Positions 48,422-58,303 are shown, numbered from the stretch's first letter. The stretch: 64,000 nt of DNA from Vaginella massiliensis (GCF_900089075.1 NZ_LT593746.1:494920-558919); one strand, 5' to 3'. Translations and numbers: made by a program. Notes: a model not told the origin generated them from the sequence alone.

Positions 48422-50188
48422 TCAGAATCGTTTCAGCAAGTTTTCGGTTTGTAGATACAGCGCATTTTGGTCTACAAATTCGGTAGAAGGTGCGTATTTG
48501 GCTTGTTGTGCTTTGTTGAGTAAAGTCTGCCATTCGTCTACAAGCTTGACATCGATTCCATTCGCTTTCATGAGTTCTGCTGCTCTGAAATCGGTGAAAT
48601 TTGCCAAATCCAAATCGGTATAATGTCGCGCGAGGTCGATCAATATTTTCTCTAATTGCGCAAAGAAGTTTTTATCATCAGCATTCAAATGATTTCGCAA
48701 TGTCTGTAAGGCTTCTTGGTAAGACCATTTTTGTTTTTTGACCACTTTTTTTGGAGCTTGTTCGGGTTGATTTACAGCTGTTACCGATTTATTTTTTTTC
48801 TTCTTTTTATTATTTTTCAGCATCAAGAATCCAAACAATACCGCAAGTGCAATTCCGATCAGCCCTAAAAATCCAACCGAAAAGAATTCGTCTTTTACCT
48901 TCTCAGGTAATTTTTCGGTAATTTTTGGAAGCAGCTGATTTTCGTTACCCGAATTGGCCAAATAATCGTTCACTTCTCCCACTTTTGCCGTCGAGTCTAC
49001 TTTTTCTGGCGCTAGGTCGCCTTTTACCTGCAATTGAATTGGTTCTGATTTCAAGGTTACATATTTTCCAGATTTCGGATTGAAATACGAAAACTCTATG
49101 GGATCTAAATGATATTCGCCACCATATTGTGGGATGAGCATGTGCCGCTCTGTAATTTTACCAGTATATCCTTGCGCTGTGGCTTCAAACTTTTCTTGTT
49201 TTTTTGGAGGATAAATCTCTAGATTCTCGTTGCCTTTGAGGTTGGGCAAGGCAAACTGATTGAGGTTTCCAGTCCCATTGATTTCTACTGTAAAATTGGT
49301 GGTTTCGTTTTGATTGAGCTTATCTTTGCTCAATTGCGTTTTCATCGTGAAATCGCCCACGGCTCCACTAAAATTTTTTGGTTTGCCTGCTGGTAATTTT
49401 TTTACATTCAGATAGACTGGATTACTGCTTATGGTAACCGGTTCTGCACCATAAAATCCTGAAACCATAAGGTCTAAGGTAAAAGGTTCTATTTTGATGT
49501 TCCCAGCGTCTTGCGGAAACAAAAGATAACGCACAATCTCTTCGGAAATGTAGACGCGTCCATTTACCATTTCTTGTTTCATGCGAACAGCTTGATCGTC
49601 CTGATTGATTACTTTTGCATCGAGACCCGAAAAATTTGCGGCTTTGAAGTTTTTTGCTCTATTGAGCAGGCTGTAATCGCGTGCATACAATTTTACCGAT
49701 AAATTTACAGCTTCGTTTACGTAGGGATCTTTTTTGGATACTTCCGAACTCAGAAATGCACTTTGTGTGCGATTGGGTTGCGCATTGTATGCTGTTTGTG
49801 GTCTTTCGTTTACCACAATATCTATGGGTTTGGTCGCATAGGTTTTGCCGTCGATCACTACTTTTGCCGAGCCTATTTTGTATCGTCCTTCTCGTTCGGC
49901 AACCAAAACTAGTTCTACGCCAGATGAAGATTGCATTTCACCGTTGATCACTTGAAAGTTGCGCACACTATTTTCGCCCAAAACATGGAAGCCTGCAAAG
50001 TTGGGGAAATTAATAGGCGAATCGACCGAAATCGAGCGTGAATCGCTGATGAGATAAAATCCAACTTTGAATTGTTCACCAACTCTTACTTGGTCTGTGC
50101 TTGCCTCTGATTTGAATGTAATATTCTGAGAGCAAACCAATGTAGAAAGTAAACCGAATAACAGTGCGATGTAGTGTTGCAATTTCAT
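48422..50188 (-). CDS. batD: BatD-family protein
   Basis: The start MKLQHYIALLFGLLSTLVCS at 50188 is chosen since its ATG overlaps the batC stop as TAATG. The 588-residue protein has a signal peptide, several beta-rich oxygen-tolerance (BatD) repeats (GEQFKVGFYLISDSRSISV, NEAVNLSVKLYARDYSL), one membrane helix near 433-455 (LIGIALAVLFGFLML) and a cytoplasmic C-terminal region after a lysine-rich stretch. Bat proteins act with MoxR in envelope stress tolerance, probably as an assembly or chaperone complex. It is the last gene of the operon. Confidence 0.9.
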   Translation of the reverse strand: MKLQHYIALLFGLLSTLVCSQNITFKSEASTDQVRVGEQFKVGFYLISDSRSISVDSPINFPNFAGFHVLGENSVRNFQVINGEMQSSSGVELVLVAEREGRYKIGSAKVVIDGKTYATKPIDIVVNERPQTAYNAQPNRTQSAFLSSEVSKKDPYVNEAVNLSVKLYARDYSLLNRAKNFKAANFSGLDAKVINQDDQAVRMKQEMVNGRVYISEEIVRYLLFPQDAGNIKIEPFTLDLMVSGFYGAEPVTISSNPVYLNVKKLPAGKPKNFSGAVGDFTMKTQLSKDKLNQNETTNFTVEINGTGNLNQFALPNLKGNENLEIYPPKKQEKFEATAQGYTGKITERHMLIPQYGGEYHLDPIEFSYFNPKSGKYVTLKSEPIQLQVKGDLAPEKVDSTAKVGEVNDYLANSGNENQLLPKITEKLPEKVKDEFFSVGFLGLIGIALAVLFGFLMLKNNKKKKKNKSVTAVNQPEQAPKKVVKKQKWSYQEALQTLRNHLNADDKNFFAQLEKILIDLARHYTDLDLANFTDFRAAELMKANGIDVKLVDEWQTLLNKAQQAKYAPSTEFVDQNALYLQTENLLKRF

Positions 50189-51036
50189 TACCAATCTTTG
50201 GTTGCGTTTGTTCTAGTTTTTTTTGCTTTTTTTTCTATAAATTTTTGTTGCGTCTGTGCTTCTTGGTTTTGTAAGGCTTTCAGTATGTTTTCTCCTTTAT
50301 TGTTGTGCGCGTTTTGCTGTTCTGCTCCTGCGCCGCTATCGCCTTGTTTTATTTGCGGATTGGCTTGTTCTCCCCGTCCTTTATCGTTGCCATTTTCACC
50401 TCCACTTTGCGATTGTTGCGCGTTTTCTTTTTGCTGTTTCGAATCATCACCTGGTTGTTGTGGCTCTTGTTTCGAATCTTGATTTGGATTGTTTTGGTTA
50501 TTTGGTTCCGATTGATTTTGCTCTTGGTTCTGTGGCTGATCTTCGTTGTTTTGCTGGTCTTGATTTTGTTGTTGATCTTTCTGCTCTTCTTTTTGTTGTT
50601 GTTGCAAAAGCTTTTTTGCCAAAGCAAAATTATGCCGAGTGTGTTCGTCGTAAGGATTATTTTTCAGCGCGTTTTTGTAACTTTCTACTGCTTTTTTATA
50701 ATCTTTCTCTTGCATATAAGCATTTCCCATATTGTGATAAGCCTGATGCTTCTCTGATTGGTCTCTAGCCAATTGTGCTGCTTTGTTGTAATGCGAAATG
50801 CTCTCTTTATAACGTTTTTGTTCATAAAGGGTATTGCCCAAGTTGTAATTCGCTTTTACCGAATTTGGATCTTCTGCCAATGCTTTTTTGTACGAAAATT
50901 CTGCCTGATCGAATTTTCCGTTTTCGAAACGCTTGTTGCCTTCGATAATGTTATCCTTCACTTGATTTTGAGCAAAACCAAATGTCGATAGCAATACCAA
51001 AAAAATAAAACAAAATTTATTTAAAAAGCGTATCAT
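50188..51036 (-). CDS. batC: BatC-type tetratricopeptide protein
   Basis: The start MIRFLNKFCFIFLVLLS is ATG 51036; the more upstream codon (51048) is TTG. The 282-residue protein has a signal peptide, three TPR units (about 28-130, with VKANYNLGNTLYEQKRYKES and YHNMGNAYMQEKDYKKAVES) and a long Q/N/E-rich tail (about 140-240) that ends in basic residues. Such tails are usual in BatC and are disordered. It likely scaffolds BatA/BatB at the periplasmic side. The stop overlaps batD as TAATG. Confidence 0.9.
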   Translation of the reverse strand: MIRFLNKFCFIFLVLLSTFGFAQNQVKDNIIEGNKRFENGKFDQAEFSYKKALAEDPNSVKANYNLGNTLYEQKRYKESISHYNKAAQLARDQSEKHQAYHNMGNAYMQEKDYKKAVESYKNALKNNPYDEHTRHNFALAKKLLQQQQKEEQKDQQQNQDQQNNEDQPQNQEQNQSEPNNQNNPNQDSKQEPQQPGDDSKQQKENAQQSQSGGENGNDKGRGEQANPQIKQGDSGAGAEQQNAHNNKGENILKALQNQEAQTQQKFIEKKAKKTRTNATKDW

Positions 51037-51050
51037 TATATCGTACAAAC

Positions 51051-52061
51051 TTATCTCTTTTTTCCGTTAAAATTCTTATATTCAGTTGTTAAGATTTCTA
51101 TAAAAAGTAAAACAATTGCTACGCCCAAAAACCACTGAAAAATATGTTTCATGTCTCGGGTAGAAGAAGTCGCGATTTGGGTTTTGTCTAATCGTGATTT
51201 GTAATCGTTGATTTGCTTCACCAATTCATTGGTAGGCGCATCGCTCAAATACATTCCGTTGGTCTGATTTGCCAATTTATTCAAATTGTTGCTTTCTAGG
51301 GTTGTGACCACGACCTCGCCGCTCCGATCGAGTTTGTATTCGCTGCTATAAGGGGTCTCGACTGGAATTGGTCCTCCTTTTTCAGTTCCGATTCCGATCG
51401 AAACAACATGAATCTGATTCTCTTTTGCCAATCGTACAGCAGCGGTAACCGTGTTTTCATTATCTTCTCCATCAGACAACAAAACCATCATTTTACTCGT
51501 ATTGGGAGCGCCTTTCAACACTTTTACTGCTTCATCAAAAGCCACCTGAAAATTGGTTCCTTGGTTGGAGATGATTTTGGTCGAAATGGTGGCAAGATAG
51601 GTATCAATGGCGGCATAATCGTTGGTTAGAGGTGAAATGGTATAAGAATCGGCTGCAAAAACAATCAAAGATGCGCGGTCCCCGCCCAAGGTATTCAACG
51701 ATTCGCTGATGACACGAGAAGCTTTTAGCAGGCGAGATGGTGCAATATCTTCGGCATCCATACTGGTCGAGACGTCCAAGACGTAGACGATATCGATTCC
51801 TTCTCGTGAAACTTCTTTTTCTTCTGTTCCAGCTAAAGGGTCCATGAGTGCGAGAATGATAAAAAATAAGGCAATGCAAGATAAAATCAGCTTCAGACCA
51901 AATTTTTTTGGCAAACTGTAAGGAAAGACAAATTCGAAAAGATGAGCATCGGCAAAGGTTTTTCGCACAGTTTCTCGCCATTGGTACACACGATAAGACA
52001 AATAAATGATCATTACCAAAGCCAAAAGCCACCAAGCATTATGTAAAGCTCCCCACTGCAT
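51051..52061 (-). CDS. batB: BatB-type von Willebrand factor A protein
   Basis: The 336-residue protein has N-terminal membrane segments (about 8-25 and 55-73), a VWA domain with the MIDAS motif DVSTS (96-100) and LLSDGEDNE further on, and a C-terminal membrane helix (about 308-328). The metal-dependent adhesion site is complete, so it can bind a partner. It pairs with BatA encoded upstream, whose stop overlaps its ATG as TAATG at 52061. Confidence 0.92.
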   Translation of the reverse strand: MQWGALHNAWWLLALVMIIYLSYRVYQWRETVRKTFADAHLFEFVFPYSLPKKFGLKLILSCIALFFIILALMDPLAGTEEKEVSREGIDIVYVLDVSTSMDAEDIAPSRLLKASRVISESLNTLGGDRASLIVFAADSYTISPLTNDYAAIDTYLATISTKIISNQGTNFQVAFDEAVKVLKGAPNTSKMMVLLSDGEDNENTVTAAVRLAKENQIHVVSIGIGTEKGGPIPVETPYSSEYKLDRSGEVVVTTLESNNLNKLANQTNGMYLSDAPTNELVKQINDYKSRLDKTQIATSSTRDMKHIFQWFLGVAIVLLFIEILTTEYKNFNGKKR

Positions 52062-53077
52062 TAGACCAATTGTTTAAAAAGGGTTCGACGTAAAACAAGT
52101 TCGAGCAACAGCAATATCATCGCCGGAAAAAGAAAACGAGCAAACAATTCGGTATAATTGTAATACTTGATTTCGTTGATTTCTGACTTTTCTAAGCGAT
52201 CTATTTCATCGTAGATTTTAGAAAGTGAATTGTTATTTGTCGCTCTGAAATATAGACCTCCTGTAACATCTGCAATATTTTGCAACAGTGGTTCGTCGAT
52301 ATCAACGGGCAACATCTCGAAGAAATAATTGCCCAGCATATCGTAACCCGTAGGGAAAGGCGCTAAACCGTTGGTTCCCACGCCTATGGTGTAAACTTTG
52401 ATCCCTCTAGAAGCAGCTAAATCTGCAGCTGTTTTTGGCGAGATATAGAGCAAATCATTGGTCGGATCTATACTTTCTACGCCATCGGTAAGGAGGATGA
52501 TTACTTTACTCACTGCTTTACTGTCTTTGAGGTGGTTAACAGCGGTTGCCAATCCAACGCCTATTGCTGTCCCATCTTCCAATTCGCCAGTTTGCAAGGC
52601 GTTGATTTCTCTAAACAATATCTCGCGATCGGTAGTCAAGGGCACGCGGGTAAGGGCCTCACCAGAATAAGCGACCAAACCTATTCTGTCTGTGTCTCTA
52701 CCAGCAGAAAACTTTATGGCGACATCTTTCAGGGCGGTGATTCTGTCAGGTTGCAGGTCTCTTGCCAACATACTCAGCGAGGTATCGACAGCTAAGATAA
52801 TGTCGACTCCTTTGTCTGATTTTATTTTGGTCGAAACGTCTACAATGCGAGGCCTGGCCAATGCTACCATACACAAGGCAAGTGCCAGCATGCGGATCAC
52901 ATTGAGCAGAGGAGCCAAGCGATACAGCGTATTTTTCGAATTTCCGAAAGCTCGTAACGTGCCAATTTTCATGGCAGGGCGAGTTTTCTTCCTTTGTTTT
53001 ATTTGCCAATAAATCACCATAGGAATCAAAATCAACCCGAAAAGGAACCAAGGATTCTGAAATTCGAAATTTGTCAT
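52061..53077 (-). CDS. batA: BatA-type von Willebrand factor A protein
   Basis: The 338-residue protein mirrors BatB: membrane segments (about 10-25 and 58-75), a VWA domain with MIDAS DTSLS (98-102) and LLTDGVES, and a C-terminal helix (about 310-330) ending LELVLRRTLF. It probably forms a periplasm-facing complex with BatB and BatC in the inner membrane. Its ATG overlaps the upstream stop as TAATG at 53077. Confidence 0.92.
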   Translation of the reverse strand: MTNFEFQNPWFLFGLILIPMVIYWQIKQRKKTRPAMKIGTLRAFGNSKNTLYRLAPLLNVIRMLALALCMVALARPRIVDVSTKIKSDKGVDIILAVDTSLSMLARDLQPDRITALKDVAIKFSAGRDTDRIGLVAYSGEALTRVPLTTDREILFREINALQTGELEDGTAIGVGLATAVNHLKDSKAVSKVIILLTDGVESIDPTNDLLYISPKTAADLAASRGIKVYTIGVGTNGLAPFPTGYDMLGNYFFEMLPVDIDEPLLQNIADVTGGLYFRATNNNSLSKIYDEIDRLEKSEINEIKYYNYTELFARFLFPAMILLLLELVLRRTLFKQLV

Positions 53078-54039
53078 TAATCTTTTATTTTTCTATAGTT
53101 TTCTCCCGTCACGCTATCCAAATTTGTTTCGGGGTTTTGGGGTATATCGATGGGTTTTATGTAATTTACAAAGTCTTCTACCCATTTTCGATAGCTCGTA
53201 TTTTTTTCTTCGGGCAGGGTTTGTTTGGCAAATTTTACCAAATCGGCATCGTACAAAAATTGCTTCAGCGTTTGGATTTCTTCGTTTTTCAACTCTTCTT
53301 TTTTGACCAATGCGTCGACTACTTCATCCGACAATAATTCTTTTGCAGAAAAATGATAAACTCGCCCTATATAATGTTTCAAAGCTAGAGAAAGGCGGGA
53401 ATAATATTCCTTTTGTTCGCCTCGTTGTAAGTATTTCTTTTTATCGATTGATTTCAGCTCGTCCATCATTTCTTCGAAAGGTGTTTTGATCAGTTGTTTA
53501 TTCAGACCTTTGCTTTTCGATCTGATGTAGAGAATGACCAAAACAATTGCAATCAGCAACAACAAAAGTGCAACAATACCGTAAATCCAATATTTTTTCC
53601 AATAATCGTCTAAGGTATAATCTTCTAGCATAATGGGTTTATTATCTGCTAGTTGCGGATTTTTTTCGTCTACGATTACGTCGTGCACTATGATTTGGTA
53701 GGAGGCAGATCGGACGGTATCTTGGTTCACGACAAAGGCGAGCGGTTTGATAAGAAATCTACCGGCTTCGTAGCTGGTAACCCTCAATTTCAGTTCTAAT
53801 TTCGAACTTCCGTCACGCTTGATAGTGTCGAGTTTTTGCTCCAACACTTCGATGTGATAAGATAGGGTGTCTTGAATGCTTGGAATTTGAATTTTATCGG
53901 AATCAGAAAAGGGTAGTTGATAGGTTAAGCGAATAGGCTCTCCTATTTTGATTTGCGTGGGTTCTATCGAGGATTCGACTTGTGCGAAAACCAAAAGTTG
54001 AGCAAAAAAAAGCAAGTATAAAAAACTCAATTTTTTCAT
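53077..54039 (-). CDS. Membrane protein of the bat operon, DUF4381-like
   Basis: The 320-residue protein has a signal peptide (to LLVFAQV), a beta-rich periplasmic part (20-155), one membrane helix (about 158-182) and a charged cytoplasmic tail with helical repeats (RGEQKEYYSRLSLALKHYI). It occupies the position between DUF58 and batA that in other Bacteroidota holds an unnamed Bat component. It probably belongs to the same complex. It starts 3 bases after the DUF58 gene ends. Confidence 0.78.
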   Translation of the reverse strand: MKKLSFLYLLFFAQLLVFAQVESSIEPTQIKIGEPIRLTYQLPFSDSDKIQIPSIQDTLSYHIEVLEQKLDTIKRDGSSKLELKLRVTSYEAGRFLIKPLAFVVNQDTVRSASYQIIVHDVIVDEKNPQLADNKPIMLEDYTLDDYWKKYWIYGIVALLLLLIAIVLVILYIRSKSKGLNKQLIKTPFEEMMDELKSIDKKKYLQRGEQKEYYSRLSLALKHYIGRVYHFSAKELLSDEVVDALVKKEELKNEEIQTLKQFLYDADLVKFAKQTLPEEKNTSYRKWVEDFVNYIKPIDIPQNPETNLDSVTGENYRKIKD

Positions 54040-54042
54040 GTA

Positions 54043-54915
54043 TTAGTTTCGTTTCGCTTTGAAATAATTCAACAAAGGTTTGATGTAATCTTCATCATTT
54101 CTGATGGATAAACTTCCGGCATTATTTTTTTTGAATATGGCATGAAATCGACGATCCAATTCTGCAAAATAGTAGGCATATTGCTGGCGAACTTCGGGCG
54201 ATGAGGTGTTCACCATGCGTATTTCGCCTGTTTCGTTGTCTTGTAAATGCAACATGCCCACATCTGGGAAAGTACCCTCTTTTTCGTCATAGATGCGTAT
54301 CCCAGTAACATCGTGTTTTTTAGCTAAAATTCGAAAATTTTTTTCGTAATCCGAAGCGTCAATATAATCAGAAAAAATGAAGACGTTGCTTCTGCGTTTT
54401 GTTTTTTTCAGAAATTCTTCTAACGATTGTTGCAAATTAGTGCCTTTGTTTTGCGCTTCTGTCGCAATCAATTCTCGAATGATGCGCAAAACGTGTTGTT
54501 TTCCCTTTTTGGGTGGGATAAATTTTTCGATACGATCTGTATATAGAACCAAACTGACCCGATCGTTGTAGGTGATGGCAGAAAAAGCGAGTGTAGCACA
54601 CAGCTCGGCAATGGTTTCTATTTTGGTTTGTTTGCGTGTGCCATAATATTCAGATGCAGAAATATCGACCATGAGATAGAGGGTTTGTTCGCGTTCTTCT
54701 TCGAAAACTTTTACAAAAACTTCATCATATCTTGCGGTTTTGTTCCAATCTATATTCCGAACATCATCGCCGTATTGATAGGGTCTAATTTCCGAAAAAA
54801 TCATACCTCTTCCTTTGAACGAACTGTTGTATTCGCCCATGAAAAGATCAGACGCTTTTCGACGACTTTTGATCTCAATACGTTTTACACGTTTGATGAT
54901 TTCATTTGCATCCAT
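54043..54915 (-). CDS. DUF58 domain protein of the moxR-bat operon
   Basis: The 290-residue protein has the DUF58 core FSEIRPYQYGDDVRNIDWNK (about 40-59), then a VWA-like fold opening LYLMVDISASEYYGT, whose DISAS retains the metal-site pattern. DUF58 proteins usually accompany MoxR ATPases and are thought to be their VWA-type client or adaptor. It lies 6 bases after moxR. It has no signal peptide and should be cytoplasmic. Confidence 0.92.
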   Translation of the reverse strand: MDANEIIKRVKRIEIKSRRKASDLFMGEYNSSFKGRGMIFSEIRPYQYGDDVRNIDWNKTARYDEVFVKVFEEEREQTLYLMVDISASEYYGTRKQTKIETIAELCATLAFSAITYNDRVSLVLYTDRIEKFIPPKKGKQHVLRIIRELIATEAQNKGTNLQQSLEEFLKKTKRRSNVFIFSDYIDASDYEKNFRILAKKHDVTGIRIYDEKEGTFPDVGMLHLQDNETGEIRMVNTSSPEVRQQYAYYFAELDRRFHAIFKKNNAGSLSIRNDEDYIKPLLNYFKAKRN

Positions 54916-54921
54916 GCTGTT

Positions 54922-55905
54922 TTATGGAACCGGAATTATATTCAGTATAGTATCGATGATTTCTTCTGGTGTCACATTTTCGGCTTCGGCTTCGTAAGTG
55001 ATGCCTATTCTATGACGCAAAACGTCTTTTGCAACAGCTCGTACATCGTCTGGTATTACAAAGGCTCTACGTCTGAGGTAAGCGTAAACTTTGGCTGCTT
55101 GTGCCAAGTTGATGGATCCGCGTGGCGATGATCCGTACGAAATCATCGAATTCATTTTTGTCAAGCCTACATTATCGGGAAATCGTGTTGCAAACACAAT
55201 TTCGAGTATATATTTTTCGATTTTCTCATCCATGTACACTTTTTTCACCATTTCGCGAGCTTCTAAAATTTCTTGCAAACTGATGACTTTGTTTACCGAC
55301 GGAAAAGTTTGATTGATGGCATGACGTAAAATCATTTGTTCGGCTTGTAAAGACGGATACGAAATTACCGTTTTCATCATAAAACGATCCATCTGAGCTT
55401 CTGGTAGAGGATAAGTCCCTTCTTGCTCCACTGGATTTTGGGTTGCCAAAACCAAAAACGGATGATCCAGCGAATAGGTTTCGTCGCCAATTGTCACTTG
55501 TTTTTCTTGCATGGCTTCTAACAAAGCCGATTGTACTTTTGCTGGTGAGCGATTGATTTCATCGGCGAGAACGAAATTGGCAAAAATTGGTCCTTTTTTT
55601 ATCGTAAAATCATTTTCTTTTACATTGTAAATCAAGGTTCCAACCACATCGGCTGGTAAGAGATCGGGTGTAAACTGTATACGAGAAAAGCTGCCATCTA
55701 CGGCATCTGCCAAGGTTTTGATCGCCAGTGTTTTTGCCAAACCAGGCACTCCCTCCAAGAGAATATGACCATTACCCAAAAGTCCGATCAACAAACTTTC
55801 GATCATTTTTTCTTGTCCAATAATGGTTGTGTTGATTTCGCTAGCAAGTCGATGGATGATTTCGCTTTTCGCCTCTATCAGCTGGTTAAGTTCTTGTATT
55901 TCCAA
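54922..55905 (-). CDS. moxR: MoxR-family AAA+ ATPase
   Basis: The 327-residue ATPase has Walker A GVPGLAKTL (52-60), Walker B VLADEINRSP (with arginine-rich sensor), LATQNPVEQEGTYPLPEAQM (sensor 1 region) and a C-terminal lid. MoxR proteins act as chaperones that load metal or mature VWA-containing complexes. The start shown is TTG at 55903-55905; the first internal ATG would delete the N-terminal helix before Walker A. It heads the seven-gene operon through batD. Confidence 0.92.
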   Translation of the reverse strand: MEIQELNQLIEAKSEIIHRLASEINTTIIGQEKMIESLLIGLLGNGHILLEGVPGLAKTLAIKTLADAVDGSFSRIQFTPDLLPADVVGTLIYNVKENDFTIKKGPIFANFVLADEINRSPAKVQSALLEAMQEKQVTIGDETYSLDHPFLVLATQNPVEQEGTYPLPEAQMDRFMMKTVISYPSLQAEQMILRHAINQTFPSVNKVISLQEILEAREMVKKVYMDEKIEKYILEIVFATRFPDNVGLTKMNSMISYGSSPRGSINLAQAAKVYAYLRRRAFVIPDDVRAVAKDVLRHRIGITYEAEAENVTPEEIIDTILNIIPVP

Positions 55906-56158
55906 TTCGAGTATCGTTAATTAAGGTTAGGTCAAATTTCTTTAAAAATTTCATCCAATTGCAACAATATCAACTAAATCTTTATTGACGTTTTGTTAAA
56001 CTTTGTTAAAGATCATTTCGATCGAATTTTCCTACTCTTTTTCGGGTTTCTGAGGGATTCATTCTAATGATTCTGAATGATTTAACATTTTTTATCATTT
56101 CTTACCGTTGCAATGGTATATTAGTTGTAAAGTTAAGGTATAATCAAATGAAATAAAA

Positions 56159-56512
56159 ATGAAAAAAATAATCACCTTAGTAGCAATCGCCATGGCGTTG
56201 AGTGTTTCGGCTCAAACAGAAAGAGCGCACAGACAAGACATTAATCCGCGGATGACGCAAGAGCAATTCATGCAAAAATTTGATGGATTGGATATTGATG
56301 AGCAACAACGCCAAAAGTTGGTTGAGCTTTATCAGAAAAAACAAGCTGAGCGTGAAGATTTTAGAAAAAATAGAGCAGAAATGAGTAAAAATCAGGTGTT
56401 TGATGCCAAGGCTGCAGAAAGAAAAACTAAAATTGAAGCTAAGAAATCGAACGAAATTCAAGAAATTTTAACGCCAACGCAATACGAAATTTTTTGCAGA
56501 AAAAGCAGATGA
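56159..56512 (+). CDS. Small periplasmic Spy/CpxP-like protein
   Basis: The 117-residue product has a signal peptide ending SVSAQ (about residue 19) and a helical, charged mature part. QRQKLVELYQKKQAEREDF and EIQEILTPTQYEIF resemble the LTxxQ repeats of Spy/CpxP-like chaperones and envelope stress sensors. The fit is partial and the assignment tentative. A 253-base spacer from moxR holds TCATTC/GAATGA and repeated TTTGTTAAA words but no consensus promoter was found. A bidirectional terminator follows. Confidence 0.6.
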   Translation: MKKIITLVAIAMALSVSAQTERAHRQDINPRMTQEQFMQKFDGLDIDEQQRQKLVELYQKKQAEREDFRKNRAEMSKNQVFDAKAAERKTKIEAKKSNEIQEILTPTQYEIFCRKSR

Positions 56513-56536
56513 GTAGATCGGTAAAAGCTACAAAAT

Positions 56537-56566
56537 AAAAAAAGAGCTCGGTTGAGCTCTTTTTTT
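56537..56566. terminator. Bidirectional terminator between Spy-like gene and pgk
   Basis: AAAAAGAGCTC and GAGCTCTTTTT flank a GGTT loop, with A/T runs on both sides. It ends two convergent genes. Confidence 0.9.
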
Positions 56567-57755
56567 ATTTCAATATGGCGGCCACGCCTGGCAATTCTTT
56601 TCCTTCCAAACTTTCGAGCATAGCTCCGCCTCCCGTCGAGACATAGCTTACTTTGTCTTCGTAACCAAACGATTTTACAAAAGCCACCGAATCGCCGCCA
56701 CCAACCAACGAAAAAGCTCCGTTTTTGGTTGCCTCGGCAATCGAATCGCCTAGCGCAATTGTACCTTTCGAGAAATTTTGCATTTCGAATACACCCAGTG
56801 GTCCATTCCACAAAATGGTCTTCGATTTGTTGATGACTTCATCAAAGATTTTAGCTGTTTCGGGTCCTACATCCATTCCCATCCAATCATCTGGTATCTG
56901 GTCTACTGCCACAATTTGTGTAGCAGCATCGTTGCTGAAAGCGTCTGCAATTATGTTATCTACAGGCAGATAAACTTTTACATTGTTTTTTTCGCAAGCG
57001 GCTAATATTTCGTTTGCCAAATCCAATTTGTCGTCTTCTACCAGAGAATTTCCGATTTTACCTCCTTTGGCTTTTACAAAAGTATAGGTCATTCCACCGC
57101 CAATGATCAGGTTGTCGATAACGGGTAAAATATGGTCGATAATGGTGATTTTAGACGAAACTTTTGCGCCACCAAGAATTGCTGTAATAGGATGTTGTCC
57201 AGTTTTCAACACTTTGTCGATGGCTTCTAATTCTTGTTTCATCAAATAACCAAATGCTTTATTTTCTGGAAAATAATGGGCTACAATTGCTGTTGAGGCA
57301 TGCGCACGGTGAGCTGTACCAAATGCATCGTTTACATAAATATCACCGTAAGAAGCCAATTGTTTTGCAAATTCTACATCGCCTTTTTCTTCTTCTTCAT
57401 GAAAACGCACATTTTCTAACAACAAAATATCACCAGCTTGCAATGCTTTCACTTTTTCTTTGGCGTCTTCGCCAATCACATCCGATGCAAATTGTACTTT
57501 TTTACCCAAAATTTCTTCTATTTTGTACACAATATGCTTCAAAGAAAAGGTGTCGTTGAATTTGCCTTTTGGTCTTCCAAGATGACTCATCAGAATTATA
57601 CTTCCACCGTTGTTCAAGATTTTTTCGATGGTCGGTTTTGCTGCTACAATTCGGGTATCGTCTGTCACCTTGAGGTTTTCGTCTTGTGGAACATTGAAGT
57701 CTACACGAATCAAGGCTTTTTTTCCTTCGAAGTTGAAATCATCAATTGTTTTCAT
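56565..57755 (-). CDS. pgk: Phosphoglycerate kinase
   Basis: The start [20 protein letters not shown] at 57755 is chosen; an in-frame upstream ATG would add 16 residues unlike the family. The 396-residue enzyme transfers phosphate between 1,3-bisphosphoglycerate and ADP in glycolysis. RVDFNVP (17-23), [32 protein letters not shown] and [10 protein letters not shown] are all present. Length and motifs are typical. A TATTTTTG box lies at 57791-57798 on the minus strand. Confidence 0.97.
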   Translation of the reverse strand: MKTIDDFNFEGKKALIRVDFNVPQDENLKVTDDTRIVAAKPTIEKILNNGGSIILMSHLGRPKGKFNDTFSLKHIVYKIEEILGKKVQFASDVIGEDAKEKVKALQAGDILLLENVRFHEEEEKGDVEFAKQLASYGDIYVNDAFGTAHRAHASTAIVAHYFPENKAFGYLMKQELEAIDKVLKTGQHPITAILGGAKVSSKITIIDHILPVIDNLIIGGGMTYTFVKAKGGKIGNSLVEDDKLDLANEILAACEKNNVKVYLPVDNIIADAFSNDAATQIVAVDQIPDDWMGMDVGPETAKIFDEVINKSKTILWNGPLGVFEMQNFSKGTIALGDSIAEATKNGAFSLVGGGDSVAFVKSFGYEDKVSYVSTGGGAMLESLEGKELPGVAAILK

Positions 57756-58300
57756 TTGGTTTTGCTTTTCTAGTTTGTTTTTATGTGTAACAAAAATAAC
57801 CAAAGATTTTCAGTCTGCAGGAATTAATTTTAGGAGTTATCAACCGTGAATATAGTTTAATAAGTATTTAATTTTTAAAATTTTTAAAAAAAGAATATAT
57901 ATTACCCTTATTAAGCCTGTTGATATGTTGATAACTGGAGAAGTGATATAATTATGAAGCTTTATCAACAGTTTGTAAAAAAAATATTTTGTTTGGTATG
58001 AGCAGGTTAACATGGTTATCAACATTTGTTAAAATCGTGATTTTATGTTGGATTGTGAATGAAGGCGTTGTTTATTTTTGTGGAGATGTGTGTGTAAAGT
58101 TTTTGTTACGAATTGAAATTTTCTTCTTGCAAAATTCAAATACTTATCTATCTGAAAATATTTTTCGATTTTCAAAATTTATTGTTCCTCAACTTATCAA
58201 TTTTCATGGGTTAATTATTAACAATATTTTCAAAATATAAAGGTGTTGATTCAGAATAGAATACCTATTTTTGAAAAAAATAGCTGTTAAAAACTATAAA
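57756..58300. other. AT-rich divergent intergenic region with DnaA-box-like repeats (candidate oriC)
   Basis: This gap of over 540 bases between divergent pgk and rpiB holds no plausible gene. TTATCAACA occurs exactly at 57962-57970 and 58016-58024 (+) and 57926-57934 (-); near-copies are TTATCAACC at 57837-57845 (+), ATATCAACA at 57918-57926 (-) and TTATCAATT at 58194-58202. They differ from the E. coli DnaA box TTATCCACA by one base. An A/T-only-rich stretch at about 57850-57905 could be an unwinding element. The region resembles a replication origin, but no dnaA gene is adjacent. The rpiB promoter lies at its right end. Confidence 0.4.
58246..58273 (+). promoter_or_regulatory. Promoter of rpiB
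   Basis: TTG (58246-58248), a 17-base spacer and TATTTTTG (58266-58273) match the Bacteroidota consensus. Transcription would start near 58280, which rules out the TTG start at 58271. Confidence 0.65.
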
Positions 58301-58303
58301 ATG

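Noticed and set aside
50256-50768. Long plus-strand open frames (150-170 residues) opposite batC
   Set aside because: They arise from the Q/N-rich codons of the batC tail read backwards, have no signal or family match, and batC is well supported.
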